A stretch of 64,000 bases of DNA from positions 640,501 to 704,500 of the forward strand of contig NZ_AP019783.1 of NCBI RefSeq assembly GCF_019670005.1, written 5' to 3'. The notes below the pieces were generated by a model. The model saw nothing but the letters and a program-made list of their open reading frames with translations. It was not told the DNA's origin and made no database searches. The translations under genes and the position numbers were made by a program. Of the stretch, positions 25,802 to 36,878 are shown one piece after another. This stretch comes from Methylomagnum ishizawai (lineage in GTDB: Bacteria > Pseudomonadota > Gammaproteobacteria > Methylococcales > Methylococcaceae). The stretch's first letter is position 1. Each line of letters starts with the position of its first letter.

Positions 25802-27100
25802 ATGGAAATCCTGATCCTGGCCCTTTTGTTCATCCTGAACGGCCTGTTCGCGATGTCGGAAATCGCCATCGTCTCCTCGCGTAAAATCCGCCTGCAACAA
25901 GCCGTCGAGGATGGCGTGAAAAGCGCCAAGCTCGCCCTCAAACTGGCGAACGAACCCAGCAACTTCCTCTCGACCATCCAGGTCGGCATCACCTTGATCG
26001 GCATCCTCAGCGGCGCCTATGGCGAGGCCGCGTTGTCCGGCAAGCTGGCGGATTATCTGGCCCAGTTCCCGGAAATCGCGCCCTATAGCCATGGCTTGTC
26101 GCTGGCGGTGGTGGTGTTCGGCATCACCTATTTCTCGCTCATCATCGGCGAACTGGTGCCCAAACGGCTGGCCCTGCACCGGCCCGAGTCCATCGCCATG
26201 GTGATGGCCCGGCCCATGAACGGGTTGTCGATCCTGGCCTACCCTTTGGTCAAGATGTTGAGCTTCTCCACCGATGTGGTGCTGCGGCTGTTCCGCGCCC
26301 ACAAGACCGACGAGCCGCAGATCACGGAAAAGGAAATCCGGCTGATGATCGACCAGGGCACCGAGGCCGGCGTGTTCCACAAGCGCGAGCAGGAGATGGT
26401 GTCGAATGTGCTGCGGCTGGACGATATCCGCATCGGCGCGATCATGACGCCGCGCATGGATATCTATTACCTGGACGTGGAGGATTGCTTCGAGGAGAAC
26501 CGCCACAAGCTGGTGGAGAGTCCTTATTCGATCATCCCGGTGTGCAAGGGCGGCTTGGATAACGTGCTGGGCTTCATCCAGGCCAAGGATTTGCTGCGGC
26601 GGGCCTTGCGCGGCGAGCGCATGGAACTGGCCGGGGCGGCGCGGCCCGCCTATTCGGTGCCCAAGACCCTGAGTCCGGTGCAATTGCTGGAGGAGTTCAA
26701 GCGTGCCAAGACCGCGCTGGCCCTGGTGGTGGACGAATACGGTGAAATCGCCGGGCTGGTGACGCTGAAGGATGTGTTGGAGGCCATCGTCGGCGACCTG
26801 CCCTCCGACAGCGAGGCGGAGGACGAACCCGAGGCCGTGCGCCGCGAGGATGGTTCCTGGCTGCTGGATGGCGTCCTCAGCGTGGAGAAGTTCAAGCAAA
26901 TCTTCGATGTGGAGGAGTTGCCCGACGAGGCTGCGGGCGGGTTCCACACCATCGGCGGTTTCGTGATGGTGCAGCTAGGCCGCGTGCCCCGTGCTTCCGA
27001 TCATTTCGAGTGGGAGGGGTTCCGCTTCGAGGTGGTGGATATGGACAAGAACCGGGTGGATAAGGTGATGGTGGTGCCGCTGGAGGCCGGACCCGAGTAA
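25802..27100 (+). CDS. CNNM/CorC (hemolysin C-type) membrane protein
   Basis: 432 residues. DUF21/CNNM membrane domain (about 1-190, beginning ILILALLFILNGLFAMSEIAIVSSRK), a CBS pair (about 205-330, MTPRMDIYYLD and VVDEYGEIAGLVTLKDVLEAIVGDL) and a C-terminal CorC_HlyC domain (FHTIGGFVMVQLGRVPRASDHFEWEGF). Family members are linked to Mg2+/Co2+ efflux or homeostasis; true haemolysin activity is not implied. No clear ribosome-binding site. Confidence 0.87.
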   Translation: MEILILALLFILNGLFAMSEIAIVSSRKIRLQQAVEDGVKSAKLALKLANEPSNFLSTIQVGITLIGILSGAYGEAALSGKLADYLAQFPEIAPYSHGLSLAVVVFGITYFSLIIGELVPKRLALHRPESIAMVMARPMNGLSILAYPLVKMLSFSTDVVLRLFRAHKTDEPQITEKEIRLMIDQGTEAGVFHKREQEMVSNVLRLDDIRIGAIMTPRMDIYYLDVEDCFEENRHKLVESPYSIIPVCKGGLDNVLGFIQAKDLLRRALRGERMELAGAARPAYSVPKTLSPVQLLEEFKRAKTALALVVDEYGEIAGLVTLKDVLEAIVGDLPSDSEAEDEPEAVRREDGSWLLDGVLSVEKFKQIFDVEELPDEAAGGFHTIGGFVMVQLGRVPRASDHFEWEGFRFEVVDMDKNRVDKVMVVPLEAGPE

Positions 27101-27114
27101 AGGAGACCCACTCG

Positions 27115-27170
27115 TTCCCCAGCGCGGTTTGGAAGCGCGGAAGCCCTGCTTCCGCTTCCCCGCAAGCAGG
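27115..27170. repeat. Intergenic inverted repeat between convergent genes
   Basis: GGAAGC-rich arms (GAAGCGCGGAAGC and GCTTCCGCTTCC) face each other around 27131-27160, next to a second CCCTGCTT/AAGCAGGG pair. It separates the convergent CNNM gene and the pyr operon and could act as a terminator on both strands, although T-runs are missing. Confidence 0.35.
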
Positions 27171-27175
27171 GCGTG

Positions 27176-28456
27176 TCAGCGCTGGAAAACCACCCGTCCC
27201 GCCGCCAGCGTATAACCCACCCGCCCCTTCAGGTTCTTCCCCCAGAACGGCGTATTCCGCCCCCGGCTCAGCCAATTCCCTTCCCCCACGGTCCATTCCG
27301 CCTCTGGATCGAACACGCAGATATCGGCCACCGCGCCCACCCGCAAACTCCCCGCATCCAGCCCCAGCAGGGTGGCAGGCCGCGACGTTAAGGCCGCCAG
27401 GGCGGGGTGCAGCGCCATCGCGCCCTGTTCCACCAAGGCCAAAGTCAGTGGCAGCAGGGTCTCCAGGCTGGAGATACCGGGTTCGGTCGAAGGGAAGGCG
27501 TCGAGCTTGGCGTCGGGCTCGTGGGGCTGGTGGTCGGAGCAGATCGCCGCGAGCGTCCCATCCCGCACCGCGAGGCGCAGGGCGTCGCGGTCGCCCAGGC
27601 CGCGCAGGGGCGGGCGCACATGGCAGAGCGCGTCGAAACCGTCGATATCGGCCTCGGTCAGATGCAGTTGATGGGCGGCGACATCGGCGCTGACCGGCTC
27701 GCCTTTGTCCTGCGCCCTGGCGATGGCGCGGGCGGCGCGGGCGCAGCTGATCTGGGCGAAATGCACGCGGGCGCCGGTGGGTTCCAGCAATGCCAAGACC
27801 TGGGCCACGGCCACGGTTTCCGCCGCGTAGGGGATGCCGCGCAGCCCCAGCCGGGTGCTGACCGGTCCTTCGTGGACGCAACCCGAGTCGGCCAGATAGG
27901 GGTCTTCCGGGCGCACGACGACCAGGAGGTCGTGGCTGGCGGCGTATTCCATGGCCCGGCGCAGCACCAGGGTATTGGCCATGGGCGCGTGGGCGTTGCC
28001 GACGGCGAGGCAGCCGGCGTTTTTCAAGGCGCCCATCTCGCTGAGGTCGCGGCCATTGAGTTCGGGGGTCAGGGCGCCGATGGGCAGGATGCGGGGTCCG
28101 CCCGCCGCTTCGGTTTTTTCCAGGATCAGGTTGACCACGGCGGGGGAATCGATGGCCGGGCTGGTATCGGGCGGACAGCACAGGGTGGTGATGCCCCCGG
28201 CGAACGCGGCCTTGCCCTCGCTGGCGATGGTGCCCTTGTGTTCCTGGCCGGGCTCCCGGAGCCGGGCGCAGAGGTCGATGAAACCGGGGCTGACGATGTG
28301 GCCCTGGGCGGGAATCTCCAAATCCGCCGCGTAGCCGTCCGGTTTCGCGCCCAGGCCGACGATGCGGCCCCCGGCGATATATAAATCCTGGATGGAGTCG
28401 CCACCGGAGGCGGGATCGACCACCCGTCCGCCGCTGATGAGGATGCGTGGGCTCAT
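27176..28456 (-). CDS. Non-catalytic dihydroorotase homologue (PyrC'/PyrX)
   Basis: 426 residues with the overall dihydroorotase fold. The metal-binding HxH after the first strand is gone: [12 protein letters not shown] puts Cys63 and Arg65 where active enzymes have His. Later metal ligands are also not conserved ([12 protein letters not shown] segment). In Pseudomonas the equivalent pyrC' product is an inactive partner needed to assemble aspartate transcarbamoylase with PyrB. The same role is likely here, as the gene overlaps pyrB by 4 bases and is last in the operon. An active dihydroorotase must be elsewhere. Confidence 0.88.
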   Translation of the reverse strand: MSPRILISGGRVVDPASGGDSIQDLYIAGGRIVGLGAKPDGYAADLEIPAQGHIVSPGFIDLCARLREPGQEHKGTIASEGKAAFAGGITTLCCPPDTSPAIDSPAVVNLILEKTEAAGGPRILPIGALTPELNGRDLSEMGALKNAGCLAVGNAHAPMANTLVLRRAMEYAASHDLLVVVRPEDPYLADSGCVHEGPVSTRLGLRGIPYAAETVAVAQVLALLEPTGARVHFAQISCARAARAIARAQDKGEPVSADVAAHQLHLTEADIDGFDALCHVRPPLRGLGDRDALRLAVRDGTLAAICSDHQPHEPDAKLDAFPSTEPGISSLETLLPLTLALVEQGAMALHPALAALTSRPATLLGLDAGSLRVGAVADICVFDPEAEWTVGEGNWLSRGRNTPFWGKNLKGRVGYTLAAGRVVFQR

Positions 28457-29433
28457 GCCGTTTTGTCTCCGCCGTCGGGACTCATGGCCATGGACATGAC
28501 CGCCATGCGGATGGCGATGCCATGGGTCACTTGTTGCAGGATCACCGAGCGCGGGCCGTCGGCCACCTCGGGGTCGATCTCGATGCCGCGGTTGACCGGA
28601 CCCGGATGCATGACGATGGCGTCGGGCTTGGCGCGTTCCAGGCGCTTCTCGGTCAGGCCGAAGCGGGCGAAATAATCATGCACGCTGGGGATGAACGCAC
28701 CGCTCATGCGTTCCGTTTGCAGCCGGAGCATCATCACCACGTCCACATCCTCCAAGCCCTGTTCCAGGGTGTGGAACACCTTGACGCCCAGGGTTTCGAC
28801 GGCGGCGGGCAAGAGGGTGCGCGGGCCGATCACCCGGATTTCCCGGACGCCCAGGATGTTGAGCGCCTGTATCTCCGAACGCGCCACCCGCGAATGCAGC
28901 ACATCGCCGACGATGGCGATCTTGAGCCCCGCGAAACCGCCCTTGAGTTTGCGGATGGTGAACACGTCCAGCATCCCCTGGGTGGGATGGGCATGGCGGC
29001 CATCGCCGGCGTTGATGACGCTGATATGCGGGGCGACATGGCGGGCGATGAAATGCGGGGCGCCGCTCGCGGCGTGGCGCACCACGAACATATCGACGTG
29101 CATGGCTTCCAGGTTGCGGACGGTGTCGAGCAGGCTCTCGCCCTTGGAAGTGGCCGAGGTGGCGATATTGATGTTCAGTACGTCGGCGGAGAGGCGCTTG
29201 GCCGCTAGCTCGAAGGTGGTGCGGGTGCGGGTGCTGTTCTCGAAAAAGAGGTTCACCACGGTCTTCCCGCGCAGCAGCGGGACTTTCTTGACCGTCTGTT
29301 CGGTGACGCTGGAAAAGGATTCCGCCCGGTCCATGATGTTTTCCAGCAGCGGACGGCCCAAGCCTTCGAGGGTCAGGAAATGCCGCAGGCGTCCATGGGC
29401 GTCCAACTGTAGCGCGTCGTGGTTGGGGAGCAT
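28453..29433 (-). CDS. pyrB: Aspartate carbamoyltransferase catalytic subunit
   Basis: First committed step of pyrimidine synthesis: carbamoyl phosphate plus aspartate to carbamoyl aspartate. 326 residues. Carbamoyl-phosphate loop [19 protein letters not shown] (S67-T68-R69-T70-R71), [20 protein letters not shown], and C-terminal [12 protein letters not shown]. The longer N-terminus is like the Pseudomonas class A enzyme that pairs with PyrC'. Three bases downstream of pyrR. Confidence 0.96.
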   Translation of the reverse strand: MLPNHDALQLDAHGRLRHFLTLEGLGRPLLENIMDRAESFSSVTEQTVKKVPLLRGKTVVNLFFENSTRTRTTFELAAKRLSADVLNINIATSATSKGESLLDTVRNLEAMHVDMFVVRHAASGAPHFIARHVAPHISVINAGDGRHAHPTQGMLDVFTIRKLKGGFAGLKIAIVGDVLHSRVARSEIQALNILGVREIRVIGPRTLLPAAVETLGVKVFHTLEQGLEDVDVVMMLRLQTERMSGAFIPSVHDYFARFGLTEKRLERAKPDAIVMHPGPVNRGIEIDPEVADGPRSVILQQVTHGIAIRMAVMSMAMSPDGGDKTA

Positions 29434-29436
29434 GGT

Positions 29437-29943
29437 TTACACACGGTGTAGGGTGAAGCGCAGGGGATCGGGTCCGGTCAGCTTGATGCGCTGGCCGGGT
29501 TCCAGGGCCAGTTCGCCGCCTATGCAATCGGGCCGGAGGGGAATCTGGCGGCCATCGCGTTCCAGCAGCACGCCCAACACCACCTGGGCCGGACGCCCGT
29601 AGTCGAATATCTCGTTGAGCGCGGCGCGGATGGTGCGGCCCGTGTAGAACACATCGTCGATCAAGAGGATGTCGCGGCCCTCGACCCGGAACGGCAGCAG
29701 GCTGGGCCGGACCTGGGGGTGCATCCCGATCTGGGAGAAATCGTCGCGGTAGAAGGCGATGTTGAGCACGCCCAGGGGTTCCTTGAGGCCGAGCCGGGCG
29801 TGGAGTTGTTCGGCGACCCAGGTGCCGCCGCTGTGGATGCCGATCATGGCGGGGTCTCTAAGGGGGCGGCGGGCGATTTCTTGGCGCAGGCTGGCTTCCA
29901 GCCGGTCCAGCAGGGTGGCGACTTCCAGGGTGGGTTCAGGCAT
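29437..29943 (-). CDS. pyrR: PyrR: pyrimidine regulatory protein / uracil phosphoribosyltransferase
   Basis: 168 residues with the PRPP-binding motif ILLIDDVFYTGRT at about 92-104. Homologues bind pyr mRNA or act as weak uracil phosphoribosyltransferases. It sits directly before pyrB as in Pseudomonas and overlaps ruvX by 8 bases. No antiterminator hairpin is evident immediately upstream of pyrB, because the spacing is only 3 bases. Confidence 0.93.
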   Translation of the reverse strand: MPEPTLEVATLLDRLEASLRQEIARRPLRDPAMIGIHSGGTWVAEQLHARLGLKEPLGVLNIAFYRDDFSQIGMHPQVRPSLLPFRVEGRDILLIDDVFYTGRTIRAALNEIFDYGRPAQVVLGVLLERDGRQIPLRPDCIGGELALEPGQRIKLTGPDPLRFTLHRV

Positions 29944-30406
29944 CGGGGGTTTCGCGTTGGGCCGTGTGTTTCAGCCAGGTTTGCAGGATGAGCTGGGCGG
30001 CGAGTTCGTCCTTGATATCGGCGAACTGCACCGAGCGCTTGGAGCGTTCGCGGTAGAAGATTTCCTGGGATTCCTTGGTCGAGAGGGTTTCGTCCATGAT
30101 GTAGACCCGGCGGCGGTAGCGCTTTTCCAGTTGCTCGCAGAATTTCAGGATGGGCTGGACGATGGGGTTCACCTCGCCGGTGGGATGGTAGGGCATCCCG
30201 ACCACGAAGGCGGAGGGCTGCCAGGTCTTGACCAGGCGGGCCACGGCGCCCCAGAGGGCTTGTTCGCTGGTGGCGCGGATGGTTTCGAGCCCGGTGGCGG
30301 TGGCGGTGACCCTTTGGCCCACCGCGACGCCGATGTTGAGCGCGCCGTAATCGAAGCCGAGGTAGGTGCCGCCGCCGAGTTCGGGGACTTGGGATTCTTC
30401 GCGCAT
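29936..30406 (-). CDS. ruvX: YqgF/RuvX RNase H-fold nuclease (putative Holliday junction resolvase)
   Basis: 156 residues. RNase H-like fold with the first acidic residue in YLGFDYG (D19), LVVGMP-type strand FVVGMPYHPTGE, and DETLSTKESQE then a C-terminal Asp in DIKDELAAQLILQ. Homologues process 16S pre-rRNA ends or DNA junctions. Four bases after the algH stop. Confidence 0.92.
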   Translation of the reverse strand: MREESQVPELGGGTYLGFDYGALNIGVAVGQRVTATATGLETIRATSEQALWGAVARLVKTWQPSAFVVGMPYHPTGEVNPIVQPILKFCEQLEKRYRRRVYIMDETLSTKESQEIFYRERSKRSVQFADIKDELAAQLILQTWLKHTAQRETPDA

Positions 30407-30410
30407 CGGA

Positions 30411-30983
30411 TCAGCCGTGCCCGGCGGGCGTGGTCAGCAGGGCGATGTTCACGCCCATCAGTTCCGCCGCGGCTTTCCAGCGGCTCGCCGCCGGGCGCTG
30501 GAACAGGATGGAAGGGTCGGCGTGGGCGTTCAGCCAGGCGTTCTCGACGATCTCGCGTTCCAATTGGCCCTTGCCCCAACCGGCGTAGCCCAGGGCGATC
30601 AGGACGTCGTGCGGTCCCTCGCCCTGGCCGATGGCTTCCAGGATGTCGCGGGAGGTGGTGAGGGAGATTTGGTCGGAGACCTTGAGGGAGGAGCTCCATT
30701 GCTGGCCGGGCATGGGCCCGTGTAGCACGAAACCGCGCTCGGGTTGGACCGGACCGCCGTAATAGACCGGGATTTGCCCGACCGTGGGCGCGGCCACGTC
30801 GATTTCCATTTGCTCCATGATATCGGCCAGGGTCAGTTCGGAAGGGCGGTTGACGATAATGCCTAACGCCCCTTCCTCGTTGTGCTGGCAGAGGTAGGTC
30901 ACGGTCCTGGCGAAAAGCGGGTCGGTCATGCCCGGCATCGCGATCAGGAAATGGTTGGTGAGGTTGGCGGTGGTTTCGATCAT
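30411..30983 (-). CDS. algH: YqgE/AlgH family protein (UPF0301)
   Basis: 190 residues from the ATG at 30983; an in-frame upstream extension overlaps the tonB gene and is rejected. Family features: LTNHFLIAMPGMTDPLFARTVTYLCQHNEEGALGIIVNRP near the start, YYGGPVQPERGFVLH, and ALGYAGWGKGQLEREI. The biochemical function is unclear; the name comes from alginate regulation in Pseudomonas. Part of the conserved gshB-to-pyr gene run. Confidence 0.9.
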   Translation of the reverse strand: MIETTANLTNHFLIAMPGMTDPLFARTVTYLCQHNEEGALGIIVNRPSELTLADIMEQMEIDVAAPTVGQIPVYYGGPVQPERGFVLHGPMPGQQWSSSLKVSDQISLTTSRDILEAIGQGEGPHDVLIALGYAGWGKGQLEREIVENAWLNAHADPSILFQRPAASRWKAAAELMGVNIALLTTPAGHG

Positions 30984-31083
30984 GGGGATAGTATCGGCCT
31001 TCGGGGTGGACGGGCGCAAGCCGGGCCGGCCGGACCGGGCGGGCCGACTGGAGGGTGTGGGACGGGGCTTCCGGGGGTTCCGC

Positions 31084-32004
31084 TCAACGGTCCTGTTCCA
31101 ACAGGTTGCCGTTCTCGAACTGGAATACGCGGTCGTTGACCAACACATCGCATTCTTCGCGCAAGCCCTTAGGGAATGGTGGCAGGGGCACCGCCCGTTG
31201 GACGATGCCCTCCGCCGCCGCGTCCAGGTCCCTATCGCCCGAGGAGTGGATTTTTTCCATTTTGTAGAGGCTGCCATCGGCGCGGAGGGCGATGCGCAAA
31301 TGGACGCTGCCCGACCCGTCCCCGCCGCCGGTTTTGGCGGAACCCGGACCCAACCTGCCGATATCCCTCAGCTTGCGTTCCCAGCCGTAGAGGTAGTCGG
31401 CGGCTTTGTGCTGGGCGGCGTTGGTGGCGTTGATGTGCAGGAAGCGGAGTCCATCGGCCTGGGCGGTGCGCTTGTGGTTGAGGTCGGTGCTGACTTCGGT
31501 GATTTGCTGGCTCAGGGAGCCGAGGTCGAGCCGCTTGGGTGGGGCTTGCAAAGGGGCGGGTTCGTGGTGGGCTTCCACGGTCGGTTTGGGCGCTTTGGGC
31601 TGCGCGGGCGTGGGCTTGGGTTCGGGCTTGGGGACGGGCTTCGGCTGCGGTGTGGGCGCGGGTTTGGGCTTGGCCACGGGCACGGGGGCGGGAGCCGGGA
31701 CCGGAGCGTGTGGAGCGTGTCCGGCGCGTTGGGGCGGTACCGGGCGGGGTGGGGCGGGCTGGGGCGGCGTTTTTGGCGTGGGGGCCGTGGTGGCTTCCAG
31801 CGGGGGCGGTGGTTCGGGGGGCGGGGCCGGGTTTGGCGGGATCGCGGGCCGGGGCGCTTGGATCAAGGCGACATCCAGCGGGCGCGCGATCCTCAGAGGC
31901 CCCGGGGGTTCGGGGGTGAATTCCAGGAACGCCAGGGCATGGACGACGACCACCAGCAGGACGATCAAGCCTTGGCCGATGGGATGGTTGAGGGCTCCGC
32001 TCAT
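31084..32004 (-). CDS. TonB-family energy-transducing protein (copy 2)
   Basis: 306 residues: short cytoplasmic start, one helix (GLIVLLVVVVHALAFL), a long Pro/Ala/Lys region with repeated KPxP units (about 45-150) that would span the periplasm, and a C-terminal TonB domain (VHLRIALRADGSLYKMEKIHSSGDRDLDAAAEGIVQRA). It transmits proton-motive force from ExbBD to outer-membrane receptors, or, as with Pseudomonas TonB3 in the same locus, may serve type IV pili. Adjacent to a second tonB gene, 27 bases away. Confidence 0.85.
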   Translation of the reverse strand: MSGALNHPIGQGLIVLLVVVVHALAFLEFTPEPPGPLRIARPLDVALIQAPRPAIPPNPAPPPEPPPPLEATTAPTPKTPPQPAPPRPVPPQRAGHAPHAPVPAPAPVPVAKPKPAPTPQPKPVPKPEPKPTPAQPKAPKPTVEAHHEPAPLQAPPKRLDLGSLSQQITEVSTDLNHKRTAQADGLRFLHINATNAAQHKAADYLYGWERKLRDIGRLGPGSAKTGGGDGSGSVHLRIALRADGSLYKMEKIHSSGDRDLDAAAEGIVQRAVPLPPFPKGLREECDVLVNDRVFQFENGNLLEQDR

Positions 32005-32031
32005 GGGGCAGGTTTGCGCGCGCGTGGCATC

Positions 32032-32865
32032 CTATTCGGTTTGGAGCCGCGAATCATTGTAGAACCGCCAGGTCCGGGTGATGACCAGCACATCGGCCTC
32101 CTGCCGGAGTTCCGCCGGAAACGGGCTGAACGGCGCGGCCAGGGCGACGATGCGCTTGGCGGCGTCGTCCAGCACGGCATGGCCGGAGGAATGGGTGATC
32201 TTCATATCGTGGACCGTGCCGTCCTGGCGCAGCGCCACCACCATCACCAAGCTCCCGGACAGTTTTTGCCGCCGGGCCTCGTCGGGATAATGCAGGTTGC
32301 CGATACGCTCTATTTCCCGCTGCCAAGCCCGTTCATAGGCGGCGGCCTTGTATTTCTGGGCATTGACCGAATTGATGAACACCTTGCGGAGGCCCTCGGC
32401 CTCGGTATCCCGCGGCGGGTTGATTTCGATGGCCTGGGCCTGGACGGATTGGGGTTGCGGCGGGCGGGGTTCGTCATCGGCGCTGGGAATGGCTTTTTCG
32501 GATTCGGCCTGGGTCAGGACCGGTTTGCGCCGGGCCGCCGCGCTGGAGTCCTGGGCGGGGAGGGGGGGTTGTTCGGCCTGGGGCTCGCCGGTCGCGGCGG
32601 GATGGGCGGCTTCGGGGTCCGGGAGGGTTTTCCGGGGGGCCGCGCCATCGCCGAGCTGGTGTTCCGGGGCCAGGGCGTCGGCGGTTTTGGGGGCCGCCGA
32701 ACTCGGGTTGCGGGCCAGGGTGACGGCCAAGGCCGGTTTGGCCCGCGGGGATTTAGGCGGCTCGAAACCGATGCCCAGGATCGCCACGGCGTGGACCAAG
32801 CCCGCGAGCAGCAGCGCGATGAGGAAACGGTCGTTGGCGGTGCGGTCGTGCATGGGGCGGATCAA
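32032..32865 (-). CDS. TonB-family energy-transducing protein (copy 1)
   Basis: 277 residues: helix at about 13-33, an Ala/Pro/Glu-rich middle, and a C-terminal TonB domain ([39 protein letters not shown]). This copy holds the position of the single tonB in the Pseudomonas gshB-tonB-algH order. Its middle region is less KP-rich than copy 2. The start codon overlaps the gshB stop (ATGA). No exbB/exbD nearby. Confidence 0.85.
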   Translation of the reverse strand: MIRPMHDRTANDRFLIALLLAGLVHAVAILGIGFEPPKSPRAKPALAVTLARNPSSAAPKTADALAPEHQLGDGAAPRKTLPDPEAAHPAATGEPQAEQPPLPAQDSSAAARRKPVLTQAESEKAIPSADDEPRPPQPQSVQAQAIEINPPRDTEAEGLRKVFINSVNAQKYKAAAYERAWQREIERIGNLHYPDEARRQKLSGSLVMVVALRQDGTVHDMKITHSSGHAVLDDAAKRIVALAAPFSPFPAELRQEADVLVITRTWRFYNDSRLQTE

Positions 32866-33818
32866 ACCGGGCGGTGGACCACGCTTTCGATATGGTCCAT
32901 GAGTTTGGCGCTGATGTTGAGGTTGAAGAATTTATCCAATTCCTGCACGCAGGTCGGGCTGGTGACGTTGACCTCGGTGAGGTAGTCGCCGATGACGTCC
33001 AAGCCCACGAACACCAGGCCGCGTTCCTTCAAGGTCGGCCCGACTTGCTCGACGATCCAGCGGTCGCGGGCGGTGAGTTCGCGGCCCTCGGCCCGGCCTC
33101 CCGCCGCCAGGTTGCCGCGGCTTTCGCCTTGGGCCGGAATCCGCGCCAGGGCATAGGGCACGGCCTCGCCGTTCACCACCAGGATGCGCTTGTCGCCGTC
33201 CACGATTGCCGGGAGATAGCGCTGGGCCATGGCATAGCGGGTGTTGTGGCGGGTCATGGTTTCCAGGATCACGCTGAGGTTGGGGTCGTTCTCCGCCACC
33301 CGGAAGATCGAGGCCCCGCCCATGCCGTCCAGCGGTTTCAGGACGATTTCCTTTTGTTCGCGCAGGAATTCGCGGAATTTGCCGGCTTCCCGCGCCACCA
33401 GGGTCGGGGCGCAGCAGTGGGAAAACCACGCGGTGAACAGCTTTTCGTTGGCATCGCGCAGGGAACGCGGCTTGTTGACCACGTATACGCCCCGGCTCTC
33501 GGCGCATTCCAGGAGATAGGTGGCGTAGATATATTCCTGGTCGAACGGCGGGTCTTTCCGCATCAATACCACGTCGAGGCGGTCCAGCGGCAGGTCTTCG
33601 CCGTCGCCCAGGCTGAACCAGGACAGTTCGTTGCGCTGGACCCTCAGGGAGCGCATCCGGGCGTGGGTGCGGCCATCGCGCAGGTACAGGTCGTTCAATT
33701 CCATGTAATACAGTTCATAGCCCCGCGCCTGGGCTTCCAGCAGCAGCGCGAAACTGGTGTCCTTGTGGATTTTGATTTTGCCGATGGGATCCATGACGAT
33801 CCCGAGCTTGATACTCAT
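32862..33818 (-). CDS. gshB: Glutathione synthetase
   Basis: 318 residues from [12 protein letters not shown] (ATG at 33818); a longer frame to 33911 crosses the promoter region of rpmB and is rejected. ATP-grasp enzyme joining gamma-glutamylcysteine and glycine. Motifs: [53 protein letters not shown] and [14 protein letters not shown]. It leads the seven-to-eight gene minus-strand operon ending with pyrC'. Confidence 0.95.
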   Translation of the reverse strand: MSIKLGIVMDPIGKIKIHKDTSFALLLEAQARGYELYYMELNDLYLRDGRTHARMRSLRVQRNELSWFSLGDGEDLPLDRLDVVLMRKDPPFDQEYIYATYLLECAESRGVYVVNKPRSLRDANEKLFTAWFSHCCAPTLVAREAGKFREFLREQKEIVLKPLDGMGGASIFRVAENDPNLSVILETMTRHNTRYAMAQRYLPAIVDGDKRILVVNGEAVPYALARIPAQGESRGNLAAGGRAEGRELTARDRWIVEQVGPTLKERGLVFVGLDVIGDYLTEVNVTSPTCVQELDKFFNLNISAKLMDHIESVVHRPV

Positions 33819-33857
33819 GGTGCGGTTCCTGAAGGGAAGGGGAAGCCGGGTTCCGGC

Positions 33858-33887
33858 TTGACTTGGGGCGCGGCCATCCTTTATAAA
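33858..33887 (+). promoter_or_regulatory. Sigma70-type promoter for rpmB-rpmG
   Basis: TTGACT at 33858-33863, an 18-base spacer, TATAAA at 33882-33887. Two near-consensus boxes about 45 bases before the rpmB start; predicted start of transcription near 33894. Confidence 0.7.
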
Positions 33888-33929
33888 GCGTGGTTTTTTC
33901 GTGTCAGCCAAGGCGAGCAGAGGTTAACC

Positions 33930-34166
33930 ATGTCCAGAATATGCCAGGTGACGGGCAAGGGCCGTATTGTAGGCCAGAACGTCTCCCACGCTAACAACAA
34001 GACCAAGCGGGTCTTCAATCCCAACTTGCACGACCGCCGCTTCTGGGTGGAGAGCGAGAACCGTTGGGTGAAGCTGCGGGTTTCGACCCAGGGTCTGCGC
34101 ACCATCGACAAGAAGGGCATCGACGCGGTCTTGGCGGACATCCGCAAGCGTGGCGAAAGCGTCTAA
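33930..34166 (+). CDS. rpmB: 50S ribosomal protein L28
   Basis: 78 residues, standard length: [42 protein letters not shown] and C-terminal [20 protein letters not shown]. The start at 33930 follows an AGAGG site. First gene of the conserved rpmBG pair. Some L28 proteins carry zinc Cys residues; only C5 is present here. Confidence 0.96.
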   Translation: MSRICQVTGKGRIVGQNVSHANNKTKRVFNPNLHDRRFWVESENRWVKLRVSTQGLRTIDKKGIDAVLADIRKRGESV

Positions 34167-34185
34167 GGGTTTCGGAGTTTAGATC

Positions 34186-34341
34186 ATGCGCGACAAAATC
34201 AAATTGGTATCGAGCGCCGGCACCGGCCATTTCTACACCACCACCAAGAACAAGAAGAACATGCCGGAGAAGATGGAGATCAAGAAATTCGATCCCGTCG
34301 TCCGCAAGCATGTGATGTACAAGGAAGCGAAGATCAAGTAA
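34186..34341 (+). CDS. rpmG: 50S ribosomal protein L33
   Basis: 51 residues: [25 protein letters not shown], then [23 protein letters not shown]. This is the Cys-free (zinc-independent) form of L33. Directly follows rpmB by 19 bases. Confidence 0.95.
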   Translation: MRDKIKLVSSAGTGHFYTTTKNKKNMPEKMEIKKFDPVVRKHVMYKEAKIK

Positions 34342-34356
34342 TCCCTGGGTTTCGGA

Positions 34357-34551
34357 ATGCCGCCGCGCCTTCCGGGCCTCGAACGCTGCTGGCGGTGGCT
34401 GCGGGAGGCCACCGGGGACGACGCCTACGAGCGTTATCTGTCCCACTGGCATTCCCGCCACGCCCACGAGGGCGGCGAACCCCTGAGCCGCAAGGCGTTC
34501 CACGAGGCCGAAGTCCAACGCCGCTGGAGCGGCGTCAAGCGTTGCTGTTAG
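34357..34551 (+). CDS. YbdD/YjiX family small protein
   Basis: 64 residues. A Tyr-containing core (DDAYERYLSHWHSRHAHEGGEPLSRKAFHEAEVQRRW) and the terminal GVKRCC match the YbdD/YjiX (DUF466) family, whose members usually lie beside the peptide/pyruvate transporter CstA/BtsT. Here no transporter is present; it follows rpmG by 15 bases and has no obvious site of its own besides TTCGGA. Confidence 0.7.
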   Translation: MPPRLPGLERCWRWLREATGDDAYERYLSHWHSRHAHEGGEPLSRKAFHEAEVQRRWSGVKRCC

Positions 34552-34593
34552 CCGGGCACCCCACCGCCGGTCGCGGCGGGATGCCTCCTGGCC

Positions 34594-34854
34594 TTACAGG
34601 CGGCTTTTGATGCGCTCATAGGCGCTTTTCAGTTCTTCCCCGAGCATCTTCGCGCTGGCCCAGACGTCGTCCGAGGCGTCCTTGGCCTCGGCGGCGGCCC
34701 CTTCCAGCCTGGTCGAGAATTCCTCCAATTTGGCTTCGGCCCGTTCCCATTCCTCCCGCGCTTCCAATTTCGCCAAGTTCAATTGCACGACCAGCTCATC
34801 GCGTTGTTGCAGCAAGCCATCCCGGAATTTGCCGAGTTCTTCTTGGACGTTCAT
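34594..34854 (-). CDS. Small coiled-coil protein of unknown function
   Basis: 86 residues, highly charged, with heptad-like spacing throughout (LNLAKLEAREEWERAEAKLEEFSTRLEG), so a helical coiled coil. No signal or membrane helix. AGGAG lies before the ATG. Convergent with the YjiX-like gene and divergent from msbA. Confidence 0.7.
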   Translation of the reverse strand: MNVQEELGKFRDGLLQQRDELVVQLNLAKLEAREEWERAEAKLEEFSTRLEGAAAEAKDASDDVWASAKMLGEELKSAYERIKSRL

Positions 34855-34950
34855 GGTGTTCTCCTATGTTTGCTAGTATTCGCCACCTGACCAACCCCCG
34901 GCCCAGCGCGGGCGGCCCGCCCGCGTATCCAGCCCTACCGAGACCCGCCG

Positions 34951-36720
<1,770 letters not shown>

Positions 36721-36878
36721 ATCTTCCGGGCCGTCGCGCCGGGCGGGTCGCCATATTGCGGTTTTGGGTGATTCCGCCTATGTTGTGCGGGACCGGCGCG
36801 GAGCCGAAGGTTATCGGCTGCGCGGTCCGATACCCGGCTGGCGCACCGGCCGCGATAATTACAAGAAGAGGGGATGTT

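Noticed and set aside
30928-32985. Long plus-strand frame of about 685 codons opposite the tonB genes
   Set aside because: It mirrors the Pro/Lys-rich linkers of TonB and has no domain pattern of its own.
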